A stretch of 64,000 nucleotides of DNA, from the NCBI RefSeq assembly GCF_027744825.2, contig NW_026527084.1, positions 62,001-126,000 of the forward strand, written 5' to 3'. The number at the start of each line of letters is the position of its first letter. Position 1 is the stretch's first letter. Both the position numbers and the translations under genes were made by a program. The DNA comes from Synchiropus splendidus (taxonomy: Eukaryota > Chordata > Actinopteri > Syngnathiformes > Callionymidae). The notes under the pieces are model-generated. The model worked only from the letters and a program-made list of their open reading frames with translations. It did no database searches and was not told the origin of the DNA. This document shows positions 23,998-37,223 of the stretch, piece by piece.

Positions 23998-24817
23998 AGC
24001 TTCACAACATGAAATTTTAACCTCCCACTATAGCAGAAAGGGTCTTTCTAGTAGGTGCACATCAAATCTAAGCTCTCTGAAGTGTTTTTCCAAAGTTATC
24101 AACACTTTTATGTTTGGCGTTCCGAAACCCACCTTATCTCAGGCTGAAAAGCGTTTTTGTGCATTGTGCCATAACTTTTCAGGAAAGCTTCAGAACATGA
24201 AATTTTAACCTCCCACTATAGCAGAAAGGGTCTTTCTAGTAGTTGCACATCAAATCTAAACTGTCTGAAGTGTTTTTCCAAAGTTATTAACACTTTTATG
24301 TTTGGCGTTCCGAAACCCACCTTATCTCAGGCTGAAAAGCGTTTTTGTGCATTGTGCCATAACTTTTCAGGGAAGCTTCAGAACATGAAATTTTAACCTC
24401 CCACTATAGCAGAAAGGGTCTTTCTAGTAGTTGCACATCAAATCTAAACTGTCTGAAGTGTTTTTCCAAAGTTATTAACACTTTTATGTTTGGCGTTCCG
24501 AAACCCACCTTATCTCAGGCTGAAAAGCGTTTTTGTGCATTTTGCCATAACTTTTCAGGGAAGCTTCAGAACATGAAATTTTAACCTCCCACTATAGCAG
24601 AAAGGGTCTTTCTAGTAGTTGCACTTCAAATCTAAACTGTCTGAAGTGTTTTTCCAAAGTTATCAACACTTTTATGTTTGGCGTTCCGAAACCGACCTTA
24701 TCTCAGGCTGAAAAGCGTTTTTACGCATTGTGCCATAACTTTTCAGGGAAGCTTCAGAACATGAAATTTTAACCTCCCACTATAGCAGAAAGGGTCTTTC
24801 TAGTAGGTGCACATCAA

Positions 24818-25004
24818 ATCTAAGCTGTCTGAAGTGTTTTTCGAAAGTTATCAACACTTTTATGTTTGGCGTTCCGAAACCCACCTTATCTCAGCTGAAA
24901 AGCGTTTTTGTGCATTGTGCCATAACTTTTCAGGGAAGCTTCAGAACATGAAATTTTAACCTCCCACTATAGCAGAAAGGGTTTTTCTAGTAGTTGCACA
25001 TCAA
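24818..25004. repeat. 187-bp monomer, ctcagctg deletion
   Basis: One G of the usual ctcaggctg is missing at about 24893. The same deletion occurs in the monomer at 31209-31395, exactly 6391 bp away. It serves as a marker of the large duplication and explains why the offset is one base short of 34 monomers. Confidence 0.95.
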
Positions 25005-27448
25005 ATCTAAGCTGTCTGAAGTGTTTTTCAAAAGTTATCAACACTTTTATGTTTGGCGTTCCGAAACCCACCTTATCTCAGGCTGAAAAGCGTTTTTGTG
25101 CATTGTGCCATAACTTTTCAGGAAAGCTTCAGAACATGAAATTTTAACCTCCCACTATAGCAGAAAGGGTCTTTCTATTAGTTGCACATCAAATCTAAAC
25201 TGTCTGAAGTGTTTTTCCAAAGTTATCAACACTTTTATGTTTGGCGTTCCGAATCCCACCTTATCTCAGGCTGAAAAGCGTTTTTGTGCATTGTGCCATA
25301 ACTTTTCAGGGAAGCTTCAGAACATGAAATTTTAACCTCCCACTATAGCAGAAAGGGTCTTTCTAGTAGTTGCACATCAAATCTAAACTGTCTGAAGTGT
25401 TTTTCCAAAGTTATTAACACTTTTATGTTTGGCGTTCCGAAACCCACCTTATCTCAGGCTGAAAAGCGTTTTTGTGCATTGTGCCATAACTTTTCAGGGA
25501 AGCTTCAGAACATGAAATTTTAACCTCCCACTATAGCAGAAAGGGTCTTTCTAGTAGTTGCACATCAAATCTAAACTGTCTGAAGTGTTTTTCCAAAGTT
25601 ATCAACACTTTTATGTTTGGCGTTCCGAAACCCACCTTTTCTCAGGCTGAAAAGCGTTTTTGTGCATTGTGCCATAACTTTTCAGGGAAGCTTCAGAACA
25701 TGAAATTTTAACCTCCCACTATAGCAGAAAGGGTCTTTCTAGTAGGTGCACATCAAATCTAAGCTGTCTGAAGTGTTTTTCGAAAGTTATCAACACTTTT
25801 ATGTTTGGCGTTCCGAAACCCACCTTATCTCAGGCTGAAAAGCGTTTTTGTGCATTGTGCCATAACTTTTCAGGGAAGCTTCAGAACATGAAATTTTAAC
25901 CTCCCACTATAGCAGAAAGGGTCTTTCTAGTAGTTGCACATCAAATCTAAGCTGTCTGAAGTGTTTTTCAAAAGTTATCAACACTTTTATGTTTGGCGTT
26001 CCGAAACCCACCTTATCTCAGGCTGAAAAGCGTTTTTGTGCATTGTGCCATAACTTTTCAGGGAAGCTTCAGAACATGAAATTTTAACCTCCCACTATAG
26101 CAGAAAGGGTCTTTCTAGTAGTTGCACATCAAATCTAAACTGTCTGAAGTGTTTTTCGAAAGTTATCAACACTTTTATGTTTGGCGTTCCGAAACCCACC
26201 TTATCTCAGGCTGAAAAGCGTTTTTACGCATTGTGCCATAACTTTTCAGGGAAGCTTCAGAACATGAAATTTTAACCTCCCACTATAGCAGAAAGGGTCT
26301 TTCTAGTAGGTGCACATCAAATCTAAGCTCTCTGAAGTGTTTTTCGAAAGTTATCAACACTTTTATGTTTGGCGTTCCGAAACCCACCTTATCTCAGGCT
26401 GAAAAGCGTTTTTGTGCATTGTGCCATAACTTTTCAGGAAAGCTTCAGAACATGAAATTTTAACCTCCCACTATAGCAGAAAGGGTCTTTCTAGTAGTTG
26501 CACATCAAATCTAAACTGTCTGAAGTGTTTTTCCAAAGTTATCAACACTTTTATGTTTGGCGTTCCGAAACCCACCTTATCTCAGGCTGAAAAGCGTTTT
26601 TACGCATTTTGCCATAACTTTTCAGGGAAGCTTCAGAACATGAAATTTTAACCTCCCACTATAGCAGAAAGGGTCTTTCTAGTAGGTGCACATCAAATCT
26701 AAGCTGTCTGAAGTGTTTTTCGAAAGTTATCAACACTTTTATGTTTGGCGTTCCGAAACCCACCTTATCTCAGGCTGAAAAGCGTTTTTGTGCATTGTGC
26801 CATAACTTTTCAGGGAAGCTTCAGAACATGAAATTTTAACCTCCCACTATAGCAGAAAGGGTCTTTCTAGTAGTTGCACATCAAATCTAAGCTGTCTGAA
26901 GTGTTTTTCCAAAGTTATCAACACTTTTATGTTTGGCGTTCCGAAACCCACCTTATCTCAGGCTGAAAAGCGTTTTTGTGCATTGTGCCATAACTTTTCA
27001 GGAAAGCTTCAGAACATGAAATTTTAACCTCCCACTATAGCAGAATGGGTCTTTCTAGTAGTTGCACATCAAATCTAAACTGTCTGAAGTGCTTTTCCAA
27101 AGTTATCAACACTTTTATGTTTGGCGTTCCGAAACCCACCTTATCTCAGGCTGAAAAGCGTTTTTACGCATTGTGCCATAACTTTTCAGGGAAGCTTCAG
27201 AACATGAAATTTTAACCTCCCACTATAGCAGAAAGGGTCTTTCTAGTAGGTGCACATCAAATCTAAGCTCTCTGAAGTGTTTTTCGAAAGTTATCAACAC
27301 TTTTATGTTTGGCGTTCCGAAACCCACCTTATCTCAGGCTGAAAAGCGTTTTTGTGCATTGTGCCATAACTTTTCAGGGAAGCTTCAGAACATGAAATTT
27401 TAACCTCCCACTATAGCAGAAAGGGTCTTTCTAGTAGTTGCACATCCA

Positions 27449-28576
27449 ATCTAAGCTGTCTGAAGTGTTTTTCAAAAGTTATCAACACTTTTATGTTTGG
27501 CGTTCCGAAACCCACCTTATCTCAGGCTGAAAAGCGTTTTTGTGCATTGTGCCATAACTTTTCAGGAAAGCTTCAGAACATGAAATTTTAACCTCCCACT
27601 ATAGCAGAAAGGGTCTTTCTAGTAGTTGCACATCAAATCTAAACTGTCTGAAGTGTTTTTCGAAAGTTATCAACACTTTTATGTTTGGCGTTCCGAAACC
27701 CACCTTATCTCAGGCTGAAAAGCGTTTTTGTGCATTGTGCCATAACTTTTCAGGGAAGCTTCAGAACATGAAATTTTAACCTCCCACTATAGCAGAAAGG
27801 GTCTTTCTAGTAGTTGCACATCAAATCTAAGCTGTCTGAAGTGTTTTTCAAAAGTTATCAACACTTTTATGTTTGGCGTTCCGAAACCCACCTTATCTCA
27901 GGCTGAAAAGCGTTTTTGTGCATTGTGCCATAACTTTTCAGGAAAGCTTCAGAACATGAAATTTTAACCTCCCACTATAGCAGAAAGGGTCTTTCTAGTA
28001 GTTGCACATCAAATCTAAGCTGTCTGAAGTGTTTTTCAAAAGTTATCAACACTTTTATGTTTGGCGTTCCGAAACCCACCTTATCTCAGGCTGAAAAGCG
28101 TTTTTTTGCATTGTGCCATAACTTTTCAGGAAAGCTTCAGAACATGAAATTTTAACCTCCCACTATAGCAGAAAGGGTCTTTCTAGTAGTTGCACATCAA
28201 ATCTAAGCTGTCTGAAGTGCTTTTCCAAAGTTATCAACACTTTTATGTTTGGCGTTCCGAAACCCACCTTATCTCAGGCTGAAAAGCGTTTTTACGCATT
28301 GTGCCATAACTTTTCAGGGAAGCTTCAGAACATGAAATTTTAACCTCCCACTATAGCAGAAAGGGTCTTTCTAGTAGGTGCACATCAAATCTAAGCTCTC
28401 TGAAGTGTTTTTCGAAAGTTATCAACACTTTTATGTTTGGCGTTCCGAAACCCACCTTATCTCAGGCTGAAAAGCGTTTTTGTGCATTGTGCCATAACTT
28501 TTCAGGGAAGCTTCAGAACATGAAATTTTAACCTCCCACTATAGCAGAAAGGGTCTTTCTAGTAGTTGCACATCCA
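27449..28576. repeat. Six-monomer (1128-bp) higher-order unit
   Basis: Six monomers run from one atccaat variant (27447) to the next (28575). They are e, an actg/cga/ggg monomer, e, a caa monomer with a seven-T tract (gtttttttgc at 28100), a gctg monomer with gtgcttttcc and acg, and a gctc/cga/ggg monomer. The gcttttcc variant recurs at 27091 and 28219, also 1128 bp apart. In the right copy of the 6391-bp duplication the unit occurs at 33840-34967, and its first four monomers follow again at 34968-35719. Confidence 0.85.
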
Positions 28577-31500
28577 ATCTAAGCTGTCTGAAGTGTTTTT
28601 CAAAAGTTATCAACACTTTTATGTTTGGCGTTCCGAAACCCACCTTATCTCAGGCTGAAAAGCGTTTTTGTGCATTGTGCCATAACTTTTCAGGAAAGCT
28701 TCAGAACATGAAATTTTAACCTCCCACTATAGCAGAAAGGGTCTTTCTAGTAGTTGCACATCAAATCTAAACTGTCTGAAGTGTTTTTCCAAAGTTATCA
28801 ACACTTTTATGTTTGGCGTTCCGAAACCCACCTTATCTCAGGCTGAAAAGCGTTTTTACGCATTGTGCCATAACTTTTCAGGGAAGCTTCAGAACATGAA
28901 ATTTTAACCTCCCACTATAGCAGAAAGGGTCTTTCTAGTAGGTGCACATCAAATCTAAGCTCTCTGAAGTGTTTTTCGAAAGTTATCAACACTTTTATGT
29001 TTGGCGTTCCGAAACCCACCTTATCTCAGGCTGAAAAGCGTTTTTGTGCATTGTGCCATAACTTTTCAGGAAAGCTTCAGAACATGAAATTTTAACCTCC
29101 CACTATAGCAGAAAGGGTCTTTCTAGTAGTTGCACATCAAATCTAAACTGTCTGAAGTGTTTTTCCAAAGTTATTAACACTTTTATGTTTGGCGTTCCGA
29201 AACCCACCTTATCTCAGGCTGAAAAGCGTTTTTGTGCATTGTGCCATAACTTTTCAGAGAAGCTTCAGAACATGAAATTTTAACCTCCCACTATAGCATA
29301 AAGGGTCTTTCTAGTAGTTGCACATCAAATCTAAACTGTCTGAAGTGTTTTTCCAAAGTTATCAACACTTTTATGTTTGGCGTTCCGAAACCCACCTTAT
29401 CTCAGGCTGAAAAGCGTTTTTGTGCATTGTGCCATAACTTTTCAGGGAAGCTTCAGAACATGAAATTTTAACCTCCCACTATAGCAGAAAGGGTCTTTCT
29501 AGTAGTTGCACATCAAATCTAAGCTGTCTGAAGTGTTTTTCGAAAGTTATCAACACTTTTATGTTTGGCGTTCCGAAACCCACCTTATCTCAGGCTGAAA
29601 AGCGTTTTTGTGCATTGTGCCATAACTTTTCAGGAAAGCTTCAGAACATGAAATTTTAACCTCCCACTATAGCAGAAAGGGTCTTTCTGGTAGTTGCACA
29701 TCAAATCTAAACTGTCTGAAGTGTTTTTCCAAAGTTATCAACACTTTTATGTTTGGCGTTCCGAAACCCACCTTATCTCAGGCTGAAAAGCGTTTTTACG
29801 CATTGTGCCATAACTTTTCAGGGAAGCTTCAGAACATGAAATTTTAACCTCCCACTATAGCATAAAGGGTCTTTCTAGTAGTTGCACATCAAATCTAAAC
29901 TGTCTGAAGTGTTTTTCCAAAGTTATCAACACTTTTATGTTTGGCGTTCCGAAACCCACCTTATCTCAGGCTGAAAAGCGTTTTTGTGCATTGTGCCATA
30001 ACTTTTCAGGGAAGCTTCAGAACATGAAATTTTAACCTCCCACTATAGCAGAAAGGGTCTTTCTAGTAGTTGCACATCAAATCTAAGCTGTCTGAAGTGT
30101 TTTTCGAAAGTTATCAACACTTTTATGTTTGGCGTTCCGAAACCCACCTTATCTCAGGCTGAAAAGCGTTTTTGTGCATTGTGCCATAACTTTTCAGGAA
30201 AGCTTCAGAACATGAAATTTTAACCTCCCACTATAGCAGAAAGGGTCTTTCTGGTAGTTGCACATCAAATCTAAACTGTCTGAAGTGTTTTTCCAAAGTT
30301 ATCAACACTTTTATGTTTGGCGTTCCGAAACCCACCTTATCTCAGGCTGAAAAGCGTTTTTACGCATTGTGCCATAACTTTTCAGGGAAGCTTCAGAACA
30401 TGAAATTTTAACCTCCCACTATAGCAGAAAGGGTCTTTCTAGTAGGTGCACATCAAATCTAAGCTCTCTGAAGTGTTTTTCCAAAGTTATCAACACTTTT
30501 ATGTTTGGCGTTCCGAAACCCACCTTATCTCAGGCTGAAAAGCGTTTTTGTGCATTGTGCCATAACTTTTCAGGAAAGCTTCAGAACATGAAATTTTAAC
30601 CTCCCACTATAGCAGAAAGGGTCTTTCTAGTAGTTGCACATCAAATCTAAACTGTCTGAAGTGTTTTTCCAAAGTTATTAACACTTTTATGTTTGGCGTT
30701 CCGAAACCCACCTTATCTCAGGCTGAAAAGCGTTTTTGTGCATTGTGCCATAACTTTTCAGGGAAGCTTCAGAACATGAAATTTTAACCTCCCACTATAG
30801 CAGAAAGGGTCTTTCTAGTAGTTGCACATCAAATCTAAACTGTCTGAAGTGTTTTTCCAAAGTTATTAACACTTTTATGTTTGGCGTTCCGAAACCCACC
30901 TTATCTCAGGCTGAAAAGCGTTTTTGTGCATTTTGCCATAACTTTTCAGGGAAGCTTCAGAACATGAAATTTTAACCTCCCACTATAGCAGAAAGGGTCT
31001 TTCTAGTAGTTGCACTTCAAATCTAAACTGTCTGAAGTGTTTTTCCAAAGTTATCAACACTTTTATGTTTGGCGTTCCGAAACCGACCTTATCTCAGGCT
31101 GAAAAGCGTTTTTACGCATTGTGCCATAACTTTTCAGGGAAGCTTCAGAACATGAAATTTTAACCTCCCACTATAGCAGAAAGGGTCTTTCTAGTAGGTG
31201 CACATCAAATCTAAGCTGTCTGAAGTGTTTTTCGAAAGTTATCAACACTTTTATGTTTGGCGTTCCGAAACCCACCTTATCTCAGCTGAAAAGCGTTTTT
31301 GTGCATTGTGCCATAACTTTTCAGGGAAGCTTCAGAACATGAAATTTTAACCTCCCACTATAGCAGAAAGGGTTTTTCTAGTAGTTGCACATCAAATCTA
31401 AGCTGTCTGAAGTGTTTTTCAAAAGTTATCAACACTTTTATGTTTGGCGTTCCGAAACCCACCTTATCTCAGGCTGAAAAGCGTTTTTGTGCATTGTGCC

Positions 31501-34500
31501 ATAACTTTTCAGGAAAGCTTCAGAACATGAAATTTTAACCTCCCACTATAGCAGAAAGGGTCTTTCTATTAGTTGCACATCAAATCTAAACTGTCTGAAG
31601 TGTTTTTCCAAAGTTATCAACACTTTTATGTTTGGCGTTCCGAATCCCACCTTATCTCAGGCTGAAAAGCGTTTTTGTGCATTGTGCCATAACTTTTCAG
31701 GGAAGCTTCAGAACATGAAATTTTAACCTCCCACTATAGCAGAAAGGGTCTTTCTAGTAGTTGCACATCAAATCTAAACTGTCTGAAGTGTTTTTCCAAA
31801 GTTATTAACACTTTTATGTTTGGCGTTCCGAAACCCACCTTATCTCAGGCTGAAAAGCGTTTTTGTGCATTGTGCCATAACTTTTCAGGGAAGCTTCAGA
31901 ACATGAAATTTTAACCTCCCACTATAGCAGAAAGGGTCTTTCTAGTAGTTGCACATCAAATCTAAACTGTCTGAAGTGTTTTTCCAAAGTTATCAACACT
32001 TTTATGTTTGGCGTTCCGAAACCCACCTTTTCTCAGGCTGAAAAGCGTTTTTGTGCATTGTGCCATAACTTTTCAGGGAAGCTTCAGAACATGAAATTTT
32101 AACCTCCCACTATAGCAGAAAGGGTCTTTCTAGTAGGTGCACATCAAATCTAAGCTGTCTGAAGTGTTTTTCGAAAGTTATCAACACTTTTATGTTTGGC
32201 GTTCCGAAACCCACCTTATCTCAGGCTGAAAAGCGTTTTTGTGCATTGTGCCATAACTTTTCAGGGAAGCTTCAGAACATGAAATTTTAACCTCCCACTA
32301 TAGCAGAAAGGGTCTTTCTAGTAGTTGCACATCAAATCTAAGCTGTCTGAAGTGTTTTTCAAAAGTTATCAACACTTTTATGTTTGGCGTTCCGAAACCC
32401 ACCTTATCTCAGGCTGAAAAGCGTTTTTGTGCATTGTGCCATAACTTTTCAGGGAAGCTTCAGAACATGAAATTTTAACCTCCCACTATAGCAGAAAGGG
32501 TCTTTCTAGTAGTTGCACATCAAATCTAAACTGTCTGAAGTGTTTTTCGAAAGTTATCAACACTTTTATGTTTGGCGTTCCGAAACCCACCTTATCTCAG
32601 GCTGAAAAGCGTTTTTACGCATTGTGCCATAACTTTTCAGGGAAGCTTCAGAACATGAAATTTTAACCTCCCACTATAGCAGAAAGGGTCTTTCTAGTAG
32701 GTGCACATCAAATCTAAGCTCTCTGAAGTGTTTTTCGAAAGTTATCAACACTTTTATGTTTGGCGTTCCGAAACCCACCTTATCTCAGGCTGAAAAGCGT
32801 TTTTGTGCATTGTGCCATAACTTTTCAGGAAAGCTTCAGAACATGAAATTTTAACCTCCCACTATAGCAGAAAGGGTCTTTCTAGTAGTTGCACATCAAA
32901 TCTAAACTGTCTGAAGTGTTTTTCCAAAGTTATCAACACTTTTATGTTTGGCGTTCCGAAACCCACCTTATCTCAGGCTGAAAAGCGTTTTTACGCATTT
33001 TGCCATAACTTTTCAGGGAAGCTTCAGAACATGAAATTTTAACCTCCCACTATAGCAGAAAGGGTCTTTCTAGTAGGTGCACATCAAATCTAAGCTGTCT
33101 GAAGTGTTTTTCGAAAGTTATCAACACTTTTATGTTTGGCGTTCCGAAACCCACCTTATCTCAGGCTGAAAAGCGTTTTTGTGCATTGTGCCATAACTTT
33201 TCAGGGAAGCTTCAGAACATGAAATTTTAACCTCCCACTATAGCAGAAAGGGTCTTTCTAGTAGTTGCACATCAAATCTAAGCTGTCTGAAGTGTTTTTC
33301 CAAAGTTATCAACACTTTTATGTTTGGCGTTCCGAAACCCACCTTATCTCAGGCTGAAAAGCGTTTTTGTGCATTGTGCCATAACTTTTCAGGAAAGCTT
33401 CAGAACATGAAATTTTAACCTCCCACTATAGCAGAATGGGTCTTTCTAGTAGTTGCACATCAAATCTAAACTGTCTGAAGTGCTTTTCCAAAGTTATCAA
33501 CACTTTTATGTTTGGCGTTCCGAAACCCACCTTATCTCAGGCTGAAAAGCGTTTTTACGCATTGTGCCATAACTTTTCAGGGAAGCTTCAGAACATGAAA
33601 TTTTAACCTCCCACTATAGCAGAAAGGGTCTTTCTAGTAGGTGCACATCAAATCTAAGCTCTCTGAAGTGTTTTTCGAAAGTTATCAACACTTTTATGTT
33701 TGGCGTTCCGAAACCCACCTTATCTCAGGCTGAAAAGCGTTTTTGTGCATTGTGCCATAACTTTTCAGGGAAGCTTCAGAACATGAAATTTTAACCTCCC
33801 ACTATAGCAGAAAGGGTCTTTCTAGTAGTTGCACATCCAATCTAAGCTGTCTGAAGTGTTTTTCAAAAGTTATCAACACTTTTATGTTTGGCGTTCCGAA
33901 ACCCACCTTATCTCAGGCTGAAAAGCGTTTTTGTGCATTGTGCCATAACTTTTCAGGAAAGCTTCAGAACATGAAATTTTAACCTCCCACTATAGCAGAA
34001 AGGGTCTTTCTAGTAGTTGCACATCAAATCTAAACTGTCTGAAGTGTTTTTCGAAAGTTATCAACACTTTTATGTTTGGCGTTCCGAAACCCACCTTATC
34101 TCAGGCTGAAATGCGTTTTTGTGCATTGTGCCATAACTTTTCAGGGAAGCTTCAGAACATGAAATTTTAACCTCCCACTATAGCAGAAAGGGTCTTTCTA
34201 GTAGTTGCACATCAAATCTAAGCTGTCTGAAGTGTTTTTCAAAAGTTATCAACACTTTTATGTTTGGCGTTCCGAAACCCACCTTATCTCAGGCTGAAAA
34301 GCGTTTTTGTGCATTGTGCCATAACTTTTCAGGAAAGCTTCAGAACATGAAATTTTAACCTCCCACTATAGCAGAAAGGGTCTTTCTAGTAGTTGCACAT
34401 CAAATCTAAGCTGTCTGAAGTGTTTTTCAAAAGTTATCAACACTTTTATGTTTGGCGTTCCGAAACCCACCTTATCTCAGGCTGAAAAGCGTTTTTTTGC

Positions 34501-34965
34501 ATTGTGCCATAACTTTTCAGGAAAGCTTCAGAACATGAAATTTTAACCTCCCACTATAGCAGAAAGGGTCTTTCTAGTAGTTGCACATCAAATCTAAGCT
34601 GTCTGAAGTGCTTTTCCAAAGTTATCAACACTTTTATGTTTGGCGTTCCGAAACCCACCTTATCTCAGGCTGAAAAGCGTTTTTACGCATTGTGCCATAA
34701 CTTTTCAGGGAAGCTTCAGAACATGGAATTTTAACCTCCCACTATAGCAGAAAGGGTCTTTCTAGTAGGTGCACATCAAATCTAAGCTCTCTGAAGTGTT
34801 TTTCGAAAGTTATCAACACTTTTATGTTTGGCGTTCCGAAACCCACCTTATCTCAGGCTGAAAAGCGTTTTTGTGCATTGTGCCATAACTTTTCAGGGAA
34901 GCTTCAGAACATGAAATTTTAACCTCCCACTATAGCAGAAAGGGTCTTTCTAGTAGTTGCACATC
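28575..34965. repeat. 6391-bp tandem duplication, right copy
   Basis: This is the right partner of 22184-28574. The alignment runs on past 34965 to about 35170, because both units begin and end in the same class of monomer. It contains the second 187-bp monomer (31209-31395), a second copy of the nested 564-bp doublet and the 1128-bp six-monomer unit. Its private changes are aaatgcg at 34112 and catggaa at 34726. Confidence 0.9.
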
Positions 34966-35719
34966 CAATCTAAGCTGTCTGAAGTGTTTTTCAAAAGTTA
35001 TCAACACTTTTATGTTTGGCGTTCCGAAACCCACCTTATCTCAGGCTGAAAAGCGTTTTTGTGCATTGTGCCATAACTTTTCAGGAAAGCTTCAGAACAT
35101 GAAATTTTAACCTCCCACTATAGCAGAAAGGGTCTTTCTAGTAGTTGCACATCAAATCTAAACTGTCTGAAGTGTTTTTCGAAAGTTATCAACACTTTTA
35201 TGTTTGGCGTTCCGAAACCCACCTTATCTCAGGCTGAAAAGCGTTTTTGTGCATTGTGCCATAACTTTTCAGGGAAGCTTCAGAACATGAAATTTTAACC
35301 TCCCACTATAGCAGAAAGGGTCTTTCTAGTAGTTGCACATCAAATCTAAGCTGTCTGAAGTGTTTTTCAAAAGTTATCAACACTTTTATGTTTGGCGTTC
35401 CGAAACCCACCTTATCTCAGGCTGAAAAGCGTTTTTGTGCATTGTGCCATAACTTTTCAGGAAAGCTTCAGAACATGAAATTTTAACCTCCCACTATAGC
35501 AGAAAGGGTCTTTCTAGTAGTTGCACATCAAATCTAAGCTGTCTGAAGTGTTTTTCAAAAGTTATCAACACTTTTATGTTTGGCGTTCCGAAACCCACCT
35601 TATCTCAGGCTGAAAAGCGTTTTTTTGCATTGTGCCATAACTTTTCAGGAAAGCTTCAGAACATGAAATTTTAACCTCCCACTATAGCAGAAAGGGTCTT
35701 TCTAGTAGTTGCACATCAA
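33840..35719. repeat. Six-monomer unit, one full plus one four-monomer copy
   Basis: The unit described at 27449 appears here in full, and then four monomers of it repeat. The seven-T variant gtttttttgc lies at 34491 and again at 35619, 1128 bp apart, and atccaat occurs near 33838 and 34966. The left copy of the 6391-bp duplication has only one full unit plus one monomer before its junction. The cycle was therefore longer than one unit before the large duplication, or was extended afterwards. Confidence 0.8.
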
Positions 35720-35907
35720 ATCTAAGCTGTCTGAAGTGTTTTTCGAAAGTTATCAACACTTTTATGTTTGGCGTTCCGAAACCCACCTTATCTCAGGCTG
35801 AAAAGCGTTTTTGTGCATTGTGCCATAACTTTTCAGGAAAGCTTCAGAACATGAAATTTTAACCTCCCACTATAGCAGAAAGGGTCTTTCTAGTAGTTGC
35901 ACATCAA

Positions 35908-36283
35908 ATCTAAACTGTCTGAAGTGTTTTTCCAAAGTTATCAACACTTTTATGTTTGGCGTTCCGAAACCCACCTTATCTCAGGCTGAAAAACGTTTTT
36001 ACGCATTGTGCCATAACTTTTCAGGGAAGCTTCAGAACATGAAATTTTAACCTCCCACTATAGCAGAAAGGGTCTTTCTAGTAGGTGCACATCAAATCTA
36101 AGCTCTCTGAAGTGTTTTTCGAAAGTTATCAACACTTTTATGTTTGGCGTTCCGAATCCCACCTTATCTCAGGCTGAAAAGCGTTTTTGTGCATTGTGCC
36201 ATAACTTTTCAGGGAAGCTTCAGAACATGAAATTTTAACCTCCCACTATAGCAGAAAGGGTCTTTCTAGTAGTTGCACATCAA
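35908..36283. repeat. Marker dimer aaacg/gaatccc, copy 1
   Basis: A class c monomer with ctgaaaaacg (normally ctgaaaagcg) is followed by a class f monomer with ccgaatccc (normally ccgaaaccc). The pair recurs at 39668-40043, 43052-43427 and 49068-49443, with offsets of 3760, 3384 and 6016 bp (20, 18 and 32 monomers). In the first three copies it is followed by a or b, then an acg monomer with accttttct, then d. Confidence 0.85.
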
Positions 36284-37223
36284 ATCTAAACTGTCTGAAG
36301 TGTTTTTCCAAAGTTATCAACACTTTTATGTTTGGCGTTCCGAAACCCACCTTATCTCAGGCTGAAAAGCGTTTTTGTGCATTGTGCCATAACTTTTCAG
36401 GGAAGCTTCAGAACATGAAATTTTAACCTCCCATTATAGCAGAAAGGGTCTTTCTAGTAGTTGCACATCAAATCTAAACTGTCTGAAGTGTTTTTCCAAA
36501 GTTATCAACACTTTTATGTTTGGCGTTCCGAAACCCACCTTTTCTCAGGCTGAAAAGCGTTTTTACGCATTGTGCCATAACTTTTCAGGGAAGCTTCAGA
36601 ACATGAAATTTTAACCTCCCACTATAGCAGAAAGGGTCTTTCTAGTAGGTGCACATCAAATCTAAGCTGTCTGAAGTGTTTTTCGAAAGTTATCAACACT
36701 TTTATGTTTGGCGTTCCGAAACCCACCTTATCTCAGGCTGAGAAGCGTTTTTGTGCATTGTGCCATAACTTTTCAGGGAAGCTTCAGAACATGAAATTTT
36801 AACCTCCCACTATAGCAGAAAGGGTCTTTCTAGTAGTTGCACATCAAATCTAAGCTGTCTGAAGTGTTTTTCAAAAGTTATCAACACTTTTATGTTTGGC
36901 GTTCCGAAACCCACCTTAGCTCAGGCTGAAAAGCGTTTTTGTGCATTGTGCCATAACTTTTCAGGAAAGCTTCAGAACATGAAATTTTAACCTCCCACTA
37001 TAGCAGAAAGGGTCTTTCTAGTAGTTGCACATCAAATCTAAGCTGTCTGAAGTGTTTTTCAAAAGTTATCAACACTTTTATGTTTGGCGTTCCGAAACCC
37101 ACCTTATCTCAGGCTGAAAAGCGTTTTTGTGCATTGTGCCATAACTTTTCAGGGAAGCTTCAGAACATGAAATTTTAACCTCCCACTATAGCAGAAAGGG
37201 TCTTTCTAGTAGTTGCACATCAA

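Larger units (their letters stand above)
22184..28574. repeat. 6391-bp tandem duplication, left copy
   Basis: Thirty-four monomers (34 x 188 minus one base) are repeated immediately to the right at 28575-34965. Shared rare markers all lie 6391 bp apart: cagagaag 22861/29252, gcataa 22905/29296, gcacttc 24621/31012, the one-base deletion at ctcagctg 24890/31281, accttttc near 25636/32027, cagaatggg 27041/33432, gcttttcc 27091/33482 and gtttttttgc 28100/34491. The left edge lies just after the atcaaat/atccaat difference at 22183/28574. I noticed only two mismatches, at 27721/34112 and 28335/34726, so the event is very recent or, less likely, an assembly error. Confidence 0.9.

Noticed and set aside
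22184..34965. Large duplication as an assembly error
   Set aside because: Not excluded, but the copies differ by real-looking private substitutions, and the offset keeps monomer register, as biological exchange would. Spanning reads are the decisive test.
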